Of a stretch of DNA of 64,000 bases, positions 43,701 to 55,300 are shown in pieces. This DNA is from Scortum barcoo (Eukaryota > Chordata > Actinopteri > Centrarchiformes > Terapontidae), in NCBI GenBank assembly GCA_023238725.1, contig CM041540.1, forward strand, positions 6,467,501 through 6,531,500. The letters are read 5' to 3'. The first letter of the stretch is position 1, and every line of letters begins with the position of its first letter. The notes under the pieces were generated by a model. That model had not been told where the DNA came from, ran no database searches, and was given only the letters and a program-made list of their open reading frames with translations. Position numbers and translations under genes: made by a program.

Positions 43701-44377
43701 GTCTTTTTATGTAAATGTTACCTTTGATTTCAGATTATGCACATATCCCATTGTTTTCCACTGTCATACTCCTAGAGACATTTTGCTATTTTGGGGTGTT
43801 TTCTTTCCTGCAGCACGCTGTGATAGTCATGTTAAACACTGTTGAGTTTGTCATACAGATGTGCTGATCTCTGGACTGGAAACCTCAGAATTAATTAATT
43901 AACAAAACCAGCAGTAGGATTTTGTTGCTTTTTTGGATATATGGCTCATTTTAACACCCTCTCTTTCGACTCTATCTGCAATATAATGTCCTCCTGCTCC
44001 GCTTAAATGTATCTGGGTGGTGGATAAAGCATATTTCACTCACTAGGACAGCATCAGGGTCGTGCCAGCAGTGCCAAAGGATCCAAAACCACATGGCCCC
44101 ACTGATGAGTTCCGATTCAAACTTCTGTTTCTTCGTTATCTGAGGATACTGACGGTACTGAGGCTCGATGTGCGGCCCACCACCAGCCCTGAAACACCAA
44201 AAAAAACACACGTAAACATCCACATATATACATAATTCCTGACACAGAATAAAATGTCAGGTGTTGTTTTGCGTTTTTAAGACGCACTCACTTTCTGGTT
44301 GTTATTCTTTGCGGGCCGCGGCCGACCAACCGAGTTCCGGCCCGGAGGACTCCCAGCGCCCGGCCGAAAGAAGACAT
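40769..44377 (-). CDS. ndufb2: NDUFB2, mitochondrial complex I subunit B2 (complete)
   Basis: Three coding exons on the minus strand: 44292-44377, 44044-44188, 40769-40843 (TAA), 306 nt, 101 aa (human 105). The first 29 residues ([17 protein letters not shown]...) are Arg-rich without acidic residues, as in a mitochondrial targeting sequence. Exon 2 gives [20 protein letters not shown], then one membrane segment ([16 protein letters not shown]). Exon 3 gives the acidic end [25 protein letters not shown]2 is a small supernumerary inner-membrane subunit of the distal proton-pumping arm of NADH:ubiquinone oxidoreductase; it has no catalytic residues. Both introns have GT donors and AG acceptors. 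The 3.2-kb second intron is expanded by repeats. Confidence 0.96.
41377..41663. repeat. Local duplication, block X copy 1 (ndufb2 intron 2)
   Basis: Shares ordered words with 43233-43625: 'tctctcctctgacattactg', 'cttacttttaatat', 'tgattttcaatt/taattttcaatt', 'tttgctgtcat', 'cagaatca', 'cattgctttc/cattgctctc' and 'gctaaaa.caagc'. Divergent but clearly homologous. Confidence 0.75.
41768..42790 (+). pseudogene. Decayed Tc1/mariner DDE transposon
   Basis: A ~1-kb relic on the plus strand. Near 41894 a frame reads [13 protein letters not shown], a Tc1-type DNA-binding start. Further on are [10 protein letters not shown] (near 42132), VIWSDES around the second catalytic D (near 42309) and [10 protein letters not shown] around the third catalytic residue E (near 42605). 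Stops and frame changes interrupt it throughout. The ends read 'cacaggtgca' (left) and 'cacctgtgcc' (right), remnants of terminal inverted repeats. Not able to encode a transposase. Confidence 0.8.
43063..43190. repeat. Local duplication, block Y copy 1 (ndufb2 intron 2)
   Basis: Shares 'ctctaggggtggcccctatt', 'agttattcaa', 'ttaatgt' and 'tctactgccatgttc' type words with 43652-43790. Confidence 0.7.
43233..43790. repeat. Local duplication, blocks X and Y copy 2 (ndufb2 intron 2)
   Basis: Block X copy 2 (43233-43625) is followed almost at once by block Y copy 2 (43652-43790). In copy 1 the same blocks are separated by about 1.4 kb that includes the Tc1 relic. Confidence 0.7.
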
Positions 44378-44600
44378 GACTGCTTTACCTTCCTCAAACA
44401 GCCGTCTTATTGTTTTTTTTTCTTTCTTTTTTCTTTTTATGTTGAGCTTTGTACAAATCGCTGCCCTACACGTCCAGGAGTCACCTTCTCCCCCTTGTCA
44501 ATATACGGCTTCCCAACAAGAACGGCTGTGATTGGACAGAAGAGAGAGCCTCTGTTGTTACTGTTCCCTGATTGGTTAAATAAAAGACACGCTTTTAATC
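44378..44600 (-). promoter_or_regulatory. ndufb2: ndufb2 promoter with two CCAAT boxes
   Basis: Upstream of the minus-strand start codon, ATTGG on the plus strand (CCAAT in gene orientation) occurs at 44531-44535 and 44571-44575, about 155 and 195 bp from the ATG and 40 bp apart. This is typical of NF-Y promoters. The first exon and adjoining 5' region are CpG-rich and no TATA box is seen. Confidence 0.55.
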
Positions 44601-44712
44601 ACAGCGCCCCCTTTTGGTCTAATGGCAGCATCACTTTGCAGTAATTGCTGTTTCTCCTGCAAATTTAAAAAAGTTAAGGATTATTTTCATTAACTAAAAA
44701 GGTTGACAGTTA

Positions 44713-45499
44713 CCAGTGGTGGGATGTAACTAAGTACATTTACTCGAGTATTGTACTTAAGTACAATTGCTACAGATCCACTTCTATTCCACTACAATTT
44801 AGTGGAAATATTGTAGTAATATTTTAATACTGTAAAATAGTTTTCCTCCTCTACATGTATTCGACACTAGCTACTTGTTCTTTGTAAATTTCTTCTTATC
44901 ATTAATACGTATTTATTCATATAAATAAAAATGAACTAATAAATCATGATACATGGTTATAGGTCAAGCAGGTCAGCAGTATGTTATAAAGTAGCTGAAA
45001 TTAAAGTGGTGCACACATTCATGAATCAATAATGATAATTCAATAATTAAATATACATGATTCCATTCTGCATAAGGAATGCTCTTACTTTTAGTACTTC
45101 AAGTATATTTTTATGCAGTTTAACTTAAGCAAGAGTTTGAATGGAGAGCTTTTACTGGAGACAGAGTATTTTTACACTGCAGTTTTACTACTTTTACTTG
45201 TGTTTCATCATTTCAAGATAAACTTTGCCTATTCTATTTTTGGCTGTCTGAATTGTTAAACAATTTTAGGTCATAATGATAAAAACAGTACACGAGAGAT
45301 GGAAGAAGTACTCAGATCTCAAGTATCAAAATATACTATTATTATGATTTTGCGTTATTAACCTTAATCTGCAAAGTAACTAAAGTCATCAGATAAATGT
45401 GTGGAGTAGCAGAAAATTGGAAATACCCAAGTACAAGCATGTCAAAACTGTACAAGTAGGAGTACTTGAGTAAATATACTTGGCTACTTTCCACCACAG
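44713..45499. repeat. 'tactcaagtac' teleost interspersed repeats (copies 3 and 4)
   Basis: 44713-45193 opens 'ggtgggatgtaactaagtac' and 45296-45499 opens 'gatggaagaagtactcagat' and closes 'actttccaccac'. These are two copies or one interrupted copy of the family seen at 2735 and 13435. Confidence 0.65.
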
Positions 45500-46199
45500 C
45501 AGGGCGCTCTTAGACATCAGAACAAATTAGGTTTGTGATTTTTCAAACAATTCAACATACATCACACCAAGAGGAAAATAACACTAAAGTGCAAGGACAC
45601 AAAAATCTATTTTTTTTTATACAGACTATATATATATATGAAAACATATTTTTTAGGATCCTATTTATGATGTGAGCCCCATTTAAAATCCTTTACAAAA
45701 TCTTTAATTTTTTTTCATTTCATCATTCAGACTCTCTCCAATAATGCTGGAAAATATTAAAGATCACAGAAGTAGAAGGAAAACCTTAGACATGACAGTG
45801 CAGTGACAGTTTTTAAAATATAAGAATAGCATATAATGTGAAAAATAAAATAGAACACAAATATAACACTTGACACAGGCGTGCAGACTTTTTTAAAAGA
45901 TAAAAAAAATTGTTCATAAATAACTCAACAGGGGATATAATTTTCACATTACAGAGTAAATCAATAAAATGAATAGAAAATAAAAACGTCTTTTGGGATT
46001 TGTCCAGTCCGTTTTACCTGCATGGCCCACTAGATGGGGTCAAAAGCTAAACAAAGCCAGTGAGAACGATCTCTGCAGAGTGATGGTCTTTTGTGTTGTA
46101 AAATCAAAGTTTAAAGAGAGAAAAAGGTTGAATATCAGTGTGGGAAGTGCTGCAGGAAAATAAAGTGCTTGTGCAACTTGAATAAACACAACAAATCGC
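45500..46199. other. AT-rich intergenic spacer
   Basis: I see nothing specific apart from a short TA run near 45631-45640 and poly-T tracts. Confidence 0.45.
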
Positions 46200-47110
46200 T
46201 CATGCTATACAAAGAGGTTCAAGGGGCTTCCTCTCCAAAGACAAAATGCAGGTTCTGCAGCAGCTCAGCCTGCAGACAAAAAATCTTGAAAAACACACAT
46301 CGCCGCTCGGTTTGCAGTAAAAACGCACGTCGCCTCCTCAGGATGTGAAAACAGGAAATAACAAGCACAGCTTCGGGAGCGCGCACGCCGCCGCCGCCCA
46401 GGAAGACCCGCCGGGGCCGCGCATCGACAGAGAAGAACCCCCGGACGCCATCTTGTTCCCATTTGACAACGATAGCCATATTCGCTCGACGACAGGACGC
46501 CTCTTTTTGACGGCGCAAACGCCCGCTTCCCTCTCTGCGGATAAAATATACACCTACGCTTCAGCTCCTGTGGGTTTCACCCGGCGGAGAGCTATTTTTA
46601 GGAGTTAAATTATCGCTGGTTTGTATCGTTATCTAATGGCGCCTGGCCGTTACTGCTCTCCGGTTGCGCCCCTCTCCCCTCACAGCTCAGAGCCCGCCCA
46701 CAAATACTATCTGCATGATGTCATCACGAACCAACCGTGTCTCTTAAAGGAAAAAAACGACAAAAATGCTTATTTTTATCAATTACTTTTGGACAATTAT
46801 CAATCTCCAACCAACTGAGAGCGACAATCACAGATTTCCCTTTCCGTGAGGAAAAAAAAAAAAAAAAATCAATACGGATCGTTTAGTCGCCGCATCCTCC
46901 ACTGCGGACATTTCTCCCTTCAGAAGCGACGGTGGCTCGCTCGACCGCCAATTTCTTTCACATCCGTCCTTCCCCGCAAGAAGTTCATTTTTCGGTACAG
47001 CCCCGACTCGCACCGCACGTCGGCCAGCCGGTGCAGCGGTCCTGTGCGAGTGCGCATGCGCGGGGGGATGCGGTTGCGGGGTGGGGGTCGATGAATGGAA
47101 ACGATGAGCA
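46200..47110. promoter_or_regulatory. Unassigned CpG island with promoter-type motifs
   Basis: CpG-rich DNA about 2 kb upstream of the kmt2e promoter and 2 kb upstream of ndufb2. Motifs: YY1-type word with ATG on the minus strand (46443-46455, reading CAAGATGGCGTCC), MEF2 word CTATTTTTAG (46592-46601), ATF/AP-1 palindrome TGATGTCATCA (46716-46726) and NRF1 palindrome TGCGCATGCGCG (47051-47062). The minus-strand ATG at 46452 opens a short frame starting MASGGSSLSMRG that I cannot match to a family. It may serve a lncRNA or an unrecognised gene. Confidence 0.5.
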
Positions 47111-48770
47111 CATCCTCCCTCAACATATGATGTCAAAGGGATTTCTACAGACATTTTTTTTCTGGGGGAGCCGACAGTTCACCGATTTAACGCAACAATA
47201 AAAGCTGTCGGGAAAATTGCTGGAGTTATTTTACTCCGTGTCAAACGTGTCTCGGTTCATGTGCAATGATGTGGATGTTAGATAAATATAAAAAGGGTTG
47301 TAAACTGCAGCTACTACTGGGTGATGATGATTGCAGGGTATAAAACAGACTGAATAAATTATATTTTACACATGCTGTAATTTAAGGTTTTTTAATTATG
47401 ATAGCTTGAGTGTGATTATGATGAAAAAATGTGAGTGAGTCACCTTTATTTTTTTCTTTTGTGCTTTTTTTCCCTTCCAGCTGCAGGAACATGTATATAT
47501 ATATTTTTTTTTATTATTTATTTATTTATTTTTAAGGTGGCAACTTCAGTAATGTTGTGTCCCTCTCCACATGTCCCTGTAAGGACTGTTTTTCTTTGTC
47601 CACTGTTTTAATCTTGTTGGTCAGTGTTTCATAGGCTCCTGACATCAGTTCAATATACAAAACGCTGCTCTTGTGTAAGGGGTTACATAACAGCTTAGTT
47701 GCCTCCTACTGCGTTGGGTAGTGGATTTAGGTGCTCCTTTGCAGCCAAGCAAGTGGTAAAATAAAGAATTTTGGTCGGAAATAGCCACATTTTGCTTTTG
47801 TGAACTTAAAATCTCGACTGGACTCCCCAGCCAAGCTTGTTTGGACGTCCTAAAACAAACTGACACATATTAATTAATAAGAGCATTGCAGATACTAAAT
47901 GTAATACCAGTTGGCAATGTGTGGGTTCATGTTGATGTAAAATACCCAATACTGGGCGGAGACTGTCATCCTGAGAGGAAAAGGAGGAAACATGAGGGGG
48001 AAATAACAATTAGTTTAAACAAAACCTCCTGATAAAAACATTCCCACAGCTGACTTCACTTTCAGGAGGTGATCGAGGAGATAGCAGGGACGTTAATGCA
48101 GCCACATTGTGCAGCCCGTGAATTGTGATGCAAGGCAAGATTTGTTTGTTAAAATCCTGAAAAGAACATATTAAACCGCCTGACTTGAGCACGTTAAACA
48201 TTACTGAACATATATGTTCTGCAATAAGTGTCTGTAATGTATCATAATGTACACATAAATAGAGAGAGAGTGGAGCAACACAAGTTAAACGGCCTCATAA
48301 ACAGCTTCTTTGCACTTCTGATTAGATGCTAAACTGCATTTCGTTACTCTGTATTTATACATGTGTAATGACAATAAAGTTGAATCTAATCTAAGATAAA
48401 CAAGGCCTGGGATCTCCACTGACCCTGATCCGTCTACACCTTAAGCCCACACAAGCAATGCCTTACATGATCATTTTTCAGAAAGTATCTTTTCACAAAT
48501 ATAAATATTATATATACTTACAGAAACTGTGAACTTTTGCACATCCATGTAAAACATTTTTACACATTTCTGCACAAATTTCACAGTTCTTTAACTTAAA
48601 TAATACTGCCCACATTGTCTTATCTTTGTTTCATAATATTTTTTGAAACCACTGTACTAATATTGCCTATTTCATATTTAATTCATACTTTCTCATATTT
48701 TTCTACTCACTGTTTATATACTATTTTGCATCAACATATCAAGACAAATCCCTTGTACGTGTAAAACCTA
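47111..48770. other. Intergenic spacer
   Basis: AT-rich. A T/A simple stretch near 47496-47535 and a repeat-like tail ('tgacaataaagttgaatc') near 48369 are visible. No credible exon. Confidence 0.45.
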
Positions 48771-48779
48771 CTTGGCAGT

Positions 48780-49323
48780 AAACCTGATTCTTCTGAGCTT
48801 CGGAGCCGACAGAAATAGCGAGGCGACCGGAGCCGCAGCCGGGGCCGCGCACCGGAGCACGGCCACGGCGCCCCTGTGGAAGCGGGAGGGCGGCCCCGCG
48901 GACTGTGGAGGCGGAGCCCGAGTTTGGTGAAGGGGAGGGCGGGGAAGGGGGAGCTGGCGGAGGCGGAGTCTCGGCAGTCCTGGCAGGGCCGCCATTTTTG
49001 CAAAGGGGAAAAGAGACTGCTTTGAGGGGGATCTAATTTCTAAAAGTCGCCGTTGACTCGGGGCACAGTGTGGGGTTTTTTTTTAACGGTTCCAACTCTT
49101 ACTCCTGCCCAGATTTCCAGGACACCGCGCCGCACAGGAGACGAGGGATCCCCCCGCCGGAGAGGACTCTTTTCGCGGCCGAACATTTTAAAGCTTTGCT
49201 GGGGGATCCGCAGTGTGTGGACTGAAGTATTGTTTTGGTTGTGGAAGCTGTGTGGAAAGCGACGGGGGTCTCACCCAGCTCCCCTTATTCGCCATTCAGC
49301 TCTTCCAGAGTGGACATAAAACG
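48780..49323 (+). promoter_or_regulatory. kmt2e: kmt2e CpG-island promoter and untranslated exon 1
   Basis: Dense CpG and GC boxes (gggcgggg near 48940) are followed by a YY1-type word on the minus strand (AAAAATGGCGGC, 48988-48999) and a non-coding stretch ending ACG|gtgagt at 49323, a good donor. No long frame joins to the coding exons, so this exon is taken as 5'UTR. The start site is probably near 49000. Confidence 0.65.
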
Positions 49324-52300
49324 GTGAGTTAACCCGGCGGTTAAGTGGTGGTTGTGGGGAGAACTCAAAGCCGACGTTGAAGCGCTTTTGTCGGCGTTAG
49401 TTAGCTGGTTTGCTTGCTAACGTATGAGCTCAGGGTTAGCTTGCGAGCTAGCCCAACTGTACCGTTAGTTCGTGAGTTTGGCTTTAAATCACGTGTAGTT
49501 CATAATTAGCTAGATTTAACTTGAAAAACAGCCAACTGGAAGAGTTTTTAATATAAGTGTCAAGTTGGGAAACCAGAAGACTCATTGCTCGCTTGCTAGC
49601 TAGCGCATGCTACTAGCTCAAATTAGCGAGCAGCACTTTTTTCGTTCATGGTGTGGCGACATGCAGAAGTTATGTTTTATCTTCATATATTATTTTTATA
49701 GGAGATACAGTTGTTTGCCTTCGTAGTTTAAGGACAGCCCATTTTTTAAATAAAACCGCTAAATACACGATAAGACAGAAACACTGCAGTTGAGGTTAAT
49801 GCCAAACGTGTCAACAACATAAACCAGCAGTGTCCCTATTTTTCTAAAACATGACCTAATCATATTCATGTTATGTTTGCTCAATATAAGCAGAGCCAGA
49901 AGTGAGTCGGATGGTGTTTGGTTTGACACAGTGACACTACAGGCCATATCGCGCACGGTTTCATCCATTTTAGTGTAAATAATGTGACCTCCTAATACAC
50001 CCGCTTTATTACCAGTCATTTACTTTGCATCAGATAAAAGGTCTGCCTGCGAACAGCTCCTTTAGGACGTCTGCCAACACGTGAATACGGGCCCTGTGCA
50101 TGAAAACAGCGTTTAGCATGAGTTAAAAAAACTTGATTTTTGTGCTGCTGATCAACCCCCCCTCGCTCTCCCCTCCCCAAAAAGTGCACGGGACATTATT
50201 TCCGTTCAGCGAAATTTCATACAATGCCATTGTTGAAAAGCAGCACAACGATGAGCTTTTACACGCATGTAAACAGAAATATAATGACGTTTCAATCAGC
50301 TCCGAAGCGGCTGCTAAAATAAACGCACAGACAACATTGCGCAGTAATCTCACAAACCATTTTCTTCCTTTTTTTAACGGATTGTAGTTGAATCAAGTCA
50401 ATAATAAACCACGTCAAACAACTAGTAGTATTTTGTTGTTAATCTGACTTAAAAGTAGATTTCACCCAATTTAGATTCAGGGTGTATTGGGTTCAAATGC
50501 AGCAAGCGTGGGGGAGGGGATGTTGCACTTGAACACACACACAATTTGTAACTCAAATTGCTTGTTTTCACCTGACCCGAAATCACCGCATCAATTTGCG
50601 CGCAGTCTTTTAAAATAATTACTATAACTATTTATTATTTTGCTTTTTTTGCTTTGCCCCATCTCTCAAACTTAAGATGATATTATTTTCCTGTCTGCGT
50701 CGAGCCAAAAGTGTTAATCCACCTCTGCTAACTTAAAGCCATTACGCATTAGCTCCACGTCGGTCACCGCTAGCTTTCCACGGTTATTTCTGGCCTTTTT
50801 TTTATTCACGGCCTAACATCCACGCATACCCCAGGTGTCACCGTGTTAAACTTTACTTTCTTTCCTTTTCTGCACAACAGCGAAAAAAAGCCAAAATATA
50901 ATTTGTATATTTATATTTGAGGCGATTCGTGCTTCCGAGGCTGCTACATTTCCAGAGGCCATATTGCTAGCCGATTAGCTTAGCTGGCTTTCGACGAATT
51001 CACAAAAAATGGCAATGGTAACAACACAGAGACTGTACCGACAGAGTGATACTTAAGGTAGAGTGTGTGAGAGAGGCGATTGAATGCTTTCTTGGGGATT
51101 TTCTTCCCATGGCGAGGCTCCCCTTTGCCACACGATTGTCTCGCCGTCCCGAGAAAAAGCGCTATGAAAATGGCGACAGCGGCAGCAGCAGCAGGGTGTT
51201 GTGGAAACATAATAAAAGCAAACCCTCCACACCCCTATCGGCAGGACTGACTGCAGCGCCGACACACTCACTGGGAAGCAACTGCACAACACATGATTTC
51301 CTATTTCTGCTAAGGTTAAGGCGCAGAGATAACGTGGAGCAATCTGGACCATGTCTCGGTGATACTGCGCCTTTTATTCTTATTTTTTATTGGAGGAGGA
51401 GGGGGGCTTGTGGCAGTAACAGTCACTGAAGCTGTGCTGCCCTTTCCTGTAAAAGAAGAGCAAAAACATGCGTCACTGCTCCAAGAGGCAAGATTTTTAT
51501 TTGTCATGTGCACAACAATTACATGGAGCAGTCAATGTCGTTCGTTTCTTGCAGTCACAGGCTCCCTCTAACAATGCTAAAAAACATGTAGATATAAAAG
51601 CCCAGAAGTAAAAATGACCCACGTTCAAGGTAAGGGAATAAAAGAGTCCATGTAACTAATATAAATAAAAATATAAATTAGAATATAGATACAAATGGAA
51701 ATATAATCCTGTTAGTACTATACTAAGAGAACCCTAATACTGTTTATTATTTATTTTGACAGCATAAATGGACACAAACACCACCTTTTCTGTCAAAGCA
51801 AGTATGATGCATCACCTCCCTGAAATCATCTTTACTAAGTTAACATTATGGAGTTTGTCCCCCACACCCGTGGTTCACATTTCCTCTTTATTCTTTATTA
51901 CTTTATGCCTTTTAGTGTGAAAGACGTGCCCTCAATTTTTTATTGAAACGCACTGAGAGGTGCGTTGGTTAGTCATCATGGATAATAACTAGTCTTTAGC
52001 ATTCTAGTGTTGGTTATCAGGGATAGTTTGATGCTTGTATTGACAGATATGTTCATTTAATTTGCTTAAACTACATAAGAGGTTTAGCTTTTTTGAGAGA
52101 TAACCTATCCTCTGCACTTTGTTCATGGCATTTGAGTTGTATTAGATGTCACAAAATGTTAGGGATATCCCAGGCAGTGTTTTGATCTGATATTTATCTT
52201 TAGATAAAGATAATATTATTGTCTACAGTTGCATTTCACATACTTCAAGCACGTAATAGAAGAACAAAAAGCTTCGAACATAATAGGATATATTGAAAAT

Positions 52301-55300
52301 TGAATGTTTATTAATGCTGTAAGCTATGTTTGTGCCCCATGTAGGCTTCATTTTGCCAGCTGTATTGGGGCAGTTTCTCATGGCCGTGATATCACATTTT
52401 AACCACAGTATCCTCTAATATCCACATGTTAGAAATGAAAACATTAAGGGAACCAAATTAAAGGCAGTTTACAGGAGAGTGTTTTCAAGCCCACAAAGTC
52501 CTGCAATGGTGTGCCACAGCTGTCCTTTCCTCTATGTCACCCTGTGGGACAAACTTTGGCTCAAAATCCCGTTCATGACTCTTGCCAAGTAGCATTTTTT
52601 TCCTCTCTCTGTTTCTTCCTGATAATTTTAATGTCGGTCGAGTGAAGAAAAGTAAAATTTCAAAGTTGCTGAAGTACATTGGATCTCTCCAGTGTGCTTA
52701 CACCATAGTTCAGACTATCAACAACTGTGTAGCTATTGTGTGAGGATGCTGTGTTGTCGCCAACCAGCAGTGTTAGACAAATAGATTTATCGTACAGCTG
52801 TTTCAGTAGCGGGACAGGAAATCGTACCATGTTAACTAAGCAGGCAAAAGAGCACTTTATTCCTTCTGACATCACTACGCACTTGAAGGGTCTGTATAGC
52901 TTCTGTCCATTGAGGGTCAGTGTCGCCGTAATTAAGTTAAGCTGCCTGTGGATATGGTTCACATAGTAAGTGGCCAAGGGTCTTCTCTTCTGTGGAGGCT
53001 TTATTACTACTAGACGAGTGAGAAGCCCCTACAGTGCTTAATCAGTTTCTGCTATATAATACACAAAATCCCCAGCCATCTTGTTCTTCCCCGTAAAGGA
53101 GCAGAGGCCTATGTCCTGATACCTGCTCCTTTTTTTTTCTTTCTCTTTGTCTACATGTTATTGGAGCTCTAAGTGTTAAATACCTGACTCTCTGTGTGTG
53201 TCTGGTTGCCTTGTGCAGCAAAGTGTGTGTTTGCTCGCCGTGTTGACAGAGATGGTGATGGGGAGGTGAGCTGCCACTCCCCCTCTGCCATAGGGACGGA
53301 GCACTTTGGCAGGCGTCAGGGAGTCGTGGCGGTCTCAGATGACACACCTTTCCTCTCACCCTAACCCCTCGACGGACTCAACACACATACGATCAAGTGG
53401 CCACAAGCTGAGCACAAAACTGTCATTTTTCAGTGTGCTCAGCAGAGAGGGGGAGACAATAAAGAAGTCTAGCTGGTGCACAGGATGTCTATTGGTGTAT
53501 TGACATATTGATAGGGCAGATGAAGGCCAAAGCCTCATCAGCTTTCTCTCCCTACACTTGGAAAAGCTCCCCTTGTTATTGTGCTCTTTCCTGTCTCCAG
53601 ACGATAAACTCTCATCCCCAAAACAGTGGCAGTTCTGTGTAGGTGGAGTGTGTGTCTCTCTCTCTCTCTGTTGATACACACCTCACCATGTGGGGTTAAG
53701 CCGTGTGGCCCGGTCTCCTGTGATCTCACTTGTATGGTACCCAGACCCTGAGAGACCCAGAGACAAAGCCGCCTGGCTCTGAGGCCCAACACGGTCACAT
53801 GGTATCCCAGCTGGGACAAGAAGCCAGGGCTCAGGTGACCTGTTTTTGTGCTGCTAGCTGGGCCGTAACAGTTCCCTCTTGTAAACTAGCAAGCTGCCTC
53901 CCTGACAGGTGGCTTTAGGGCCGCGGCTGCTGAGGCTGCAGCCCTGCTATGCCTCCATAACCTCCTTCCTGTTGCTGTCTCTGTGTTACAATAGCATTCA
54001 CGGGCAGTCACACAACGCAGGACGGGTCCAAATAAAGAGGGGATGTGCCATCAATGTTGGTGATGTAACAGCACTGCGGTCCAGGCGTGAAATTGATCCT
54101 CGAACGCTGCCGTAATGGGACCTGAGTGGCTTTTACTGTTCTTTTTGCCCTGTAGATGCTGAGTAGCCTCTCCCCCTTTTCTTTGAAAATGCATAGCATA
54201 GCTCACATTTTTAGTTGGCTGCACATTGCATGCCTTAATTAGCTGCCAGCTGTGTATGTGCCTGCCTGTCAATCTCTGATAATCAGCATAGCTTACCAGG
54301 ACCAAAATCATATCAGCCCTCATGAGCTCAGCCACTCGAATGAAAAAGCAGCTTAATGTGAATTGGTTACCTGTCTTAATTTACAAACGTTTAAAGGATC
54401 TCACCCTAGGCTGTGCAGAGTTTGACTGTGATACCTCCGTATGCAGGAGCAAGAGGGAGATGGAGAGATTGCACCCCGGGGGTTCTCCTGAACAGACATT
54501 ACTCAGACTACAGGAGGGCTGCCCCAGCTTTGCTGCCAAACCCGGTTCCCCCTGACTTTAACTCCCTCCCTCCTTTGCCGTTTGAACTGAGCACAGAGGG
54601 TATTGTTTTTGATTTTTGCCCTTGATATGCTGCACATCTTATCGCATCAACGCCACAACCATGTAGGAAGTCTCCATGCAGATAAAACATTGCCAGTTGG
54701 TTGTGATGCACTTAAAAAGTTGGTGCCTTCTGTGAGTTACATGTAATGTAGACATTTAGTTATTTCCTAGTTAATAATTAAGAAACATGAACGCTGCAAC
54801 AATGCTGTCTCCTCATCATCTGACTTTTTAAGTGGACTGATCTTTACAGTCTGATGAGGTATTGGTCTACACTCTTGCAGCTTTATTGTGGCCACAAAAA
54901 TTGCTTATGTGCTTACCCACATCCATATCCTCCCGCTGTATTGATGTATGACTTCACCTTCAAGAGCAGAGGAGGGAGAGCAGAAGCACTGGCAGCCATG
55001 GGCACACTGATTTATGAAGGACAGGGCAGATGCAATGTGTCCCACTGTGGGTACCGTGAAAACGAGGGCCAGGCCTACATTCCTTCTGGGTCGTGCTTCC
55101 TGTGTACATGGCTGTGTTTGTATGAGTTTGTTTTATCCGTTTGTTTATGAGCTGAGTCACTGCAGCCAGCTACGAGGATGGTGTGAAGTCACATCAGCGT
55201 GGTGGGGGGGCTGTGGGATTCTGTTGGAATCCCTCTTTTTTTCTTTCTTTTTTTTTTCTATTGCTCCTCCTACTTATCGGAAAAACATAATCTGCTGAGA

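Noticed and set aside
46219..46553. Minus-strand frames up to 99 residues in the CpG island
   Set aside because: Not called as CDS: Arg/Ala-rich translations typical of CpG islands, with no match to neighbours such as BRAF or SRPK2 as I remember them. Kept only as an unassigned promoter.
53042..54711. Several 60-100-residue frames on both strands in kmt2e intron 1
   Set aside because: They overlap each other, lack splice context and have no recognisable domains.
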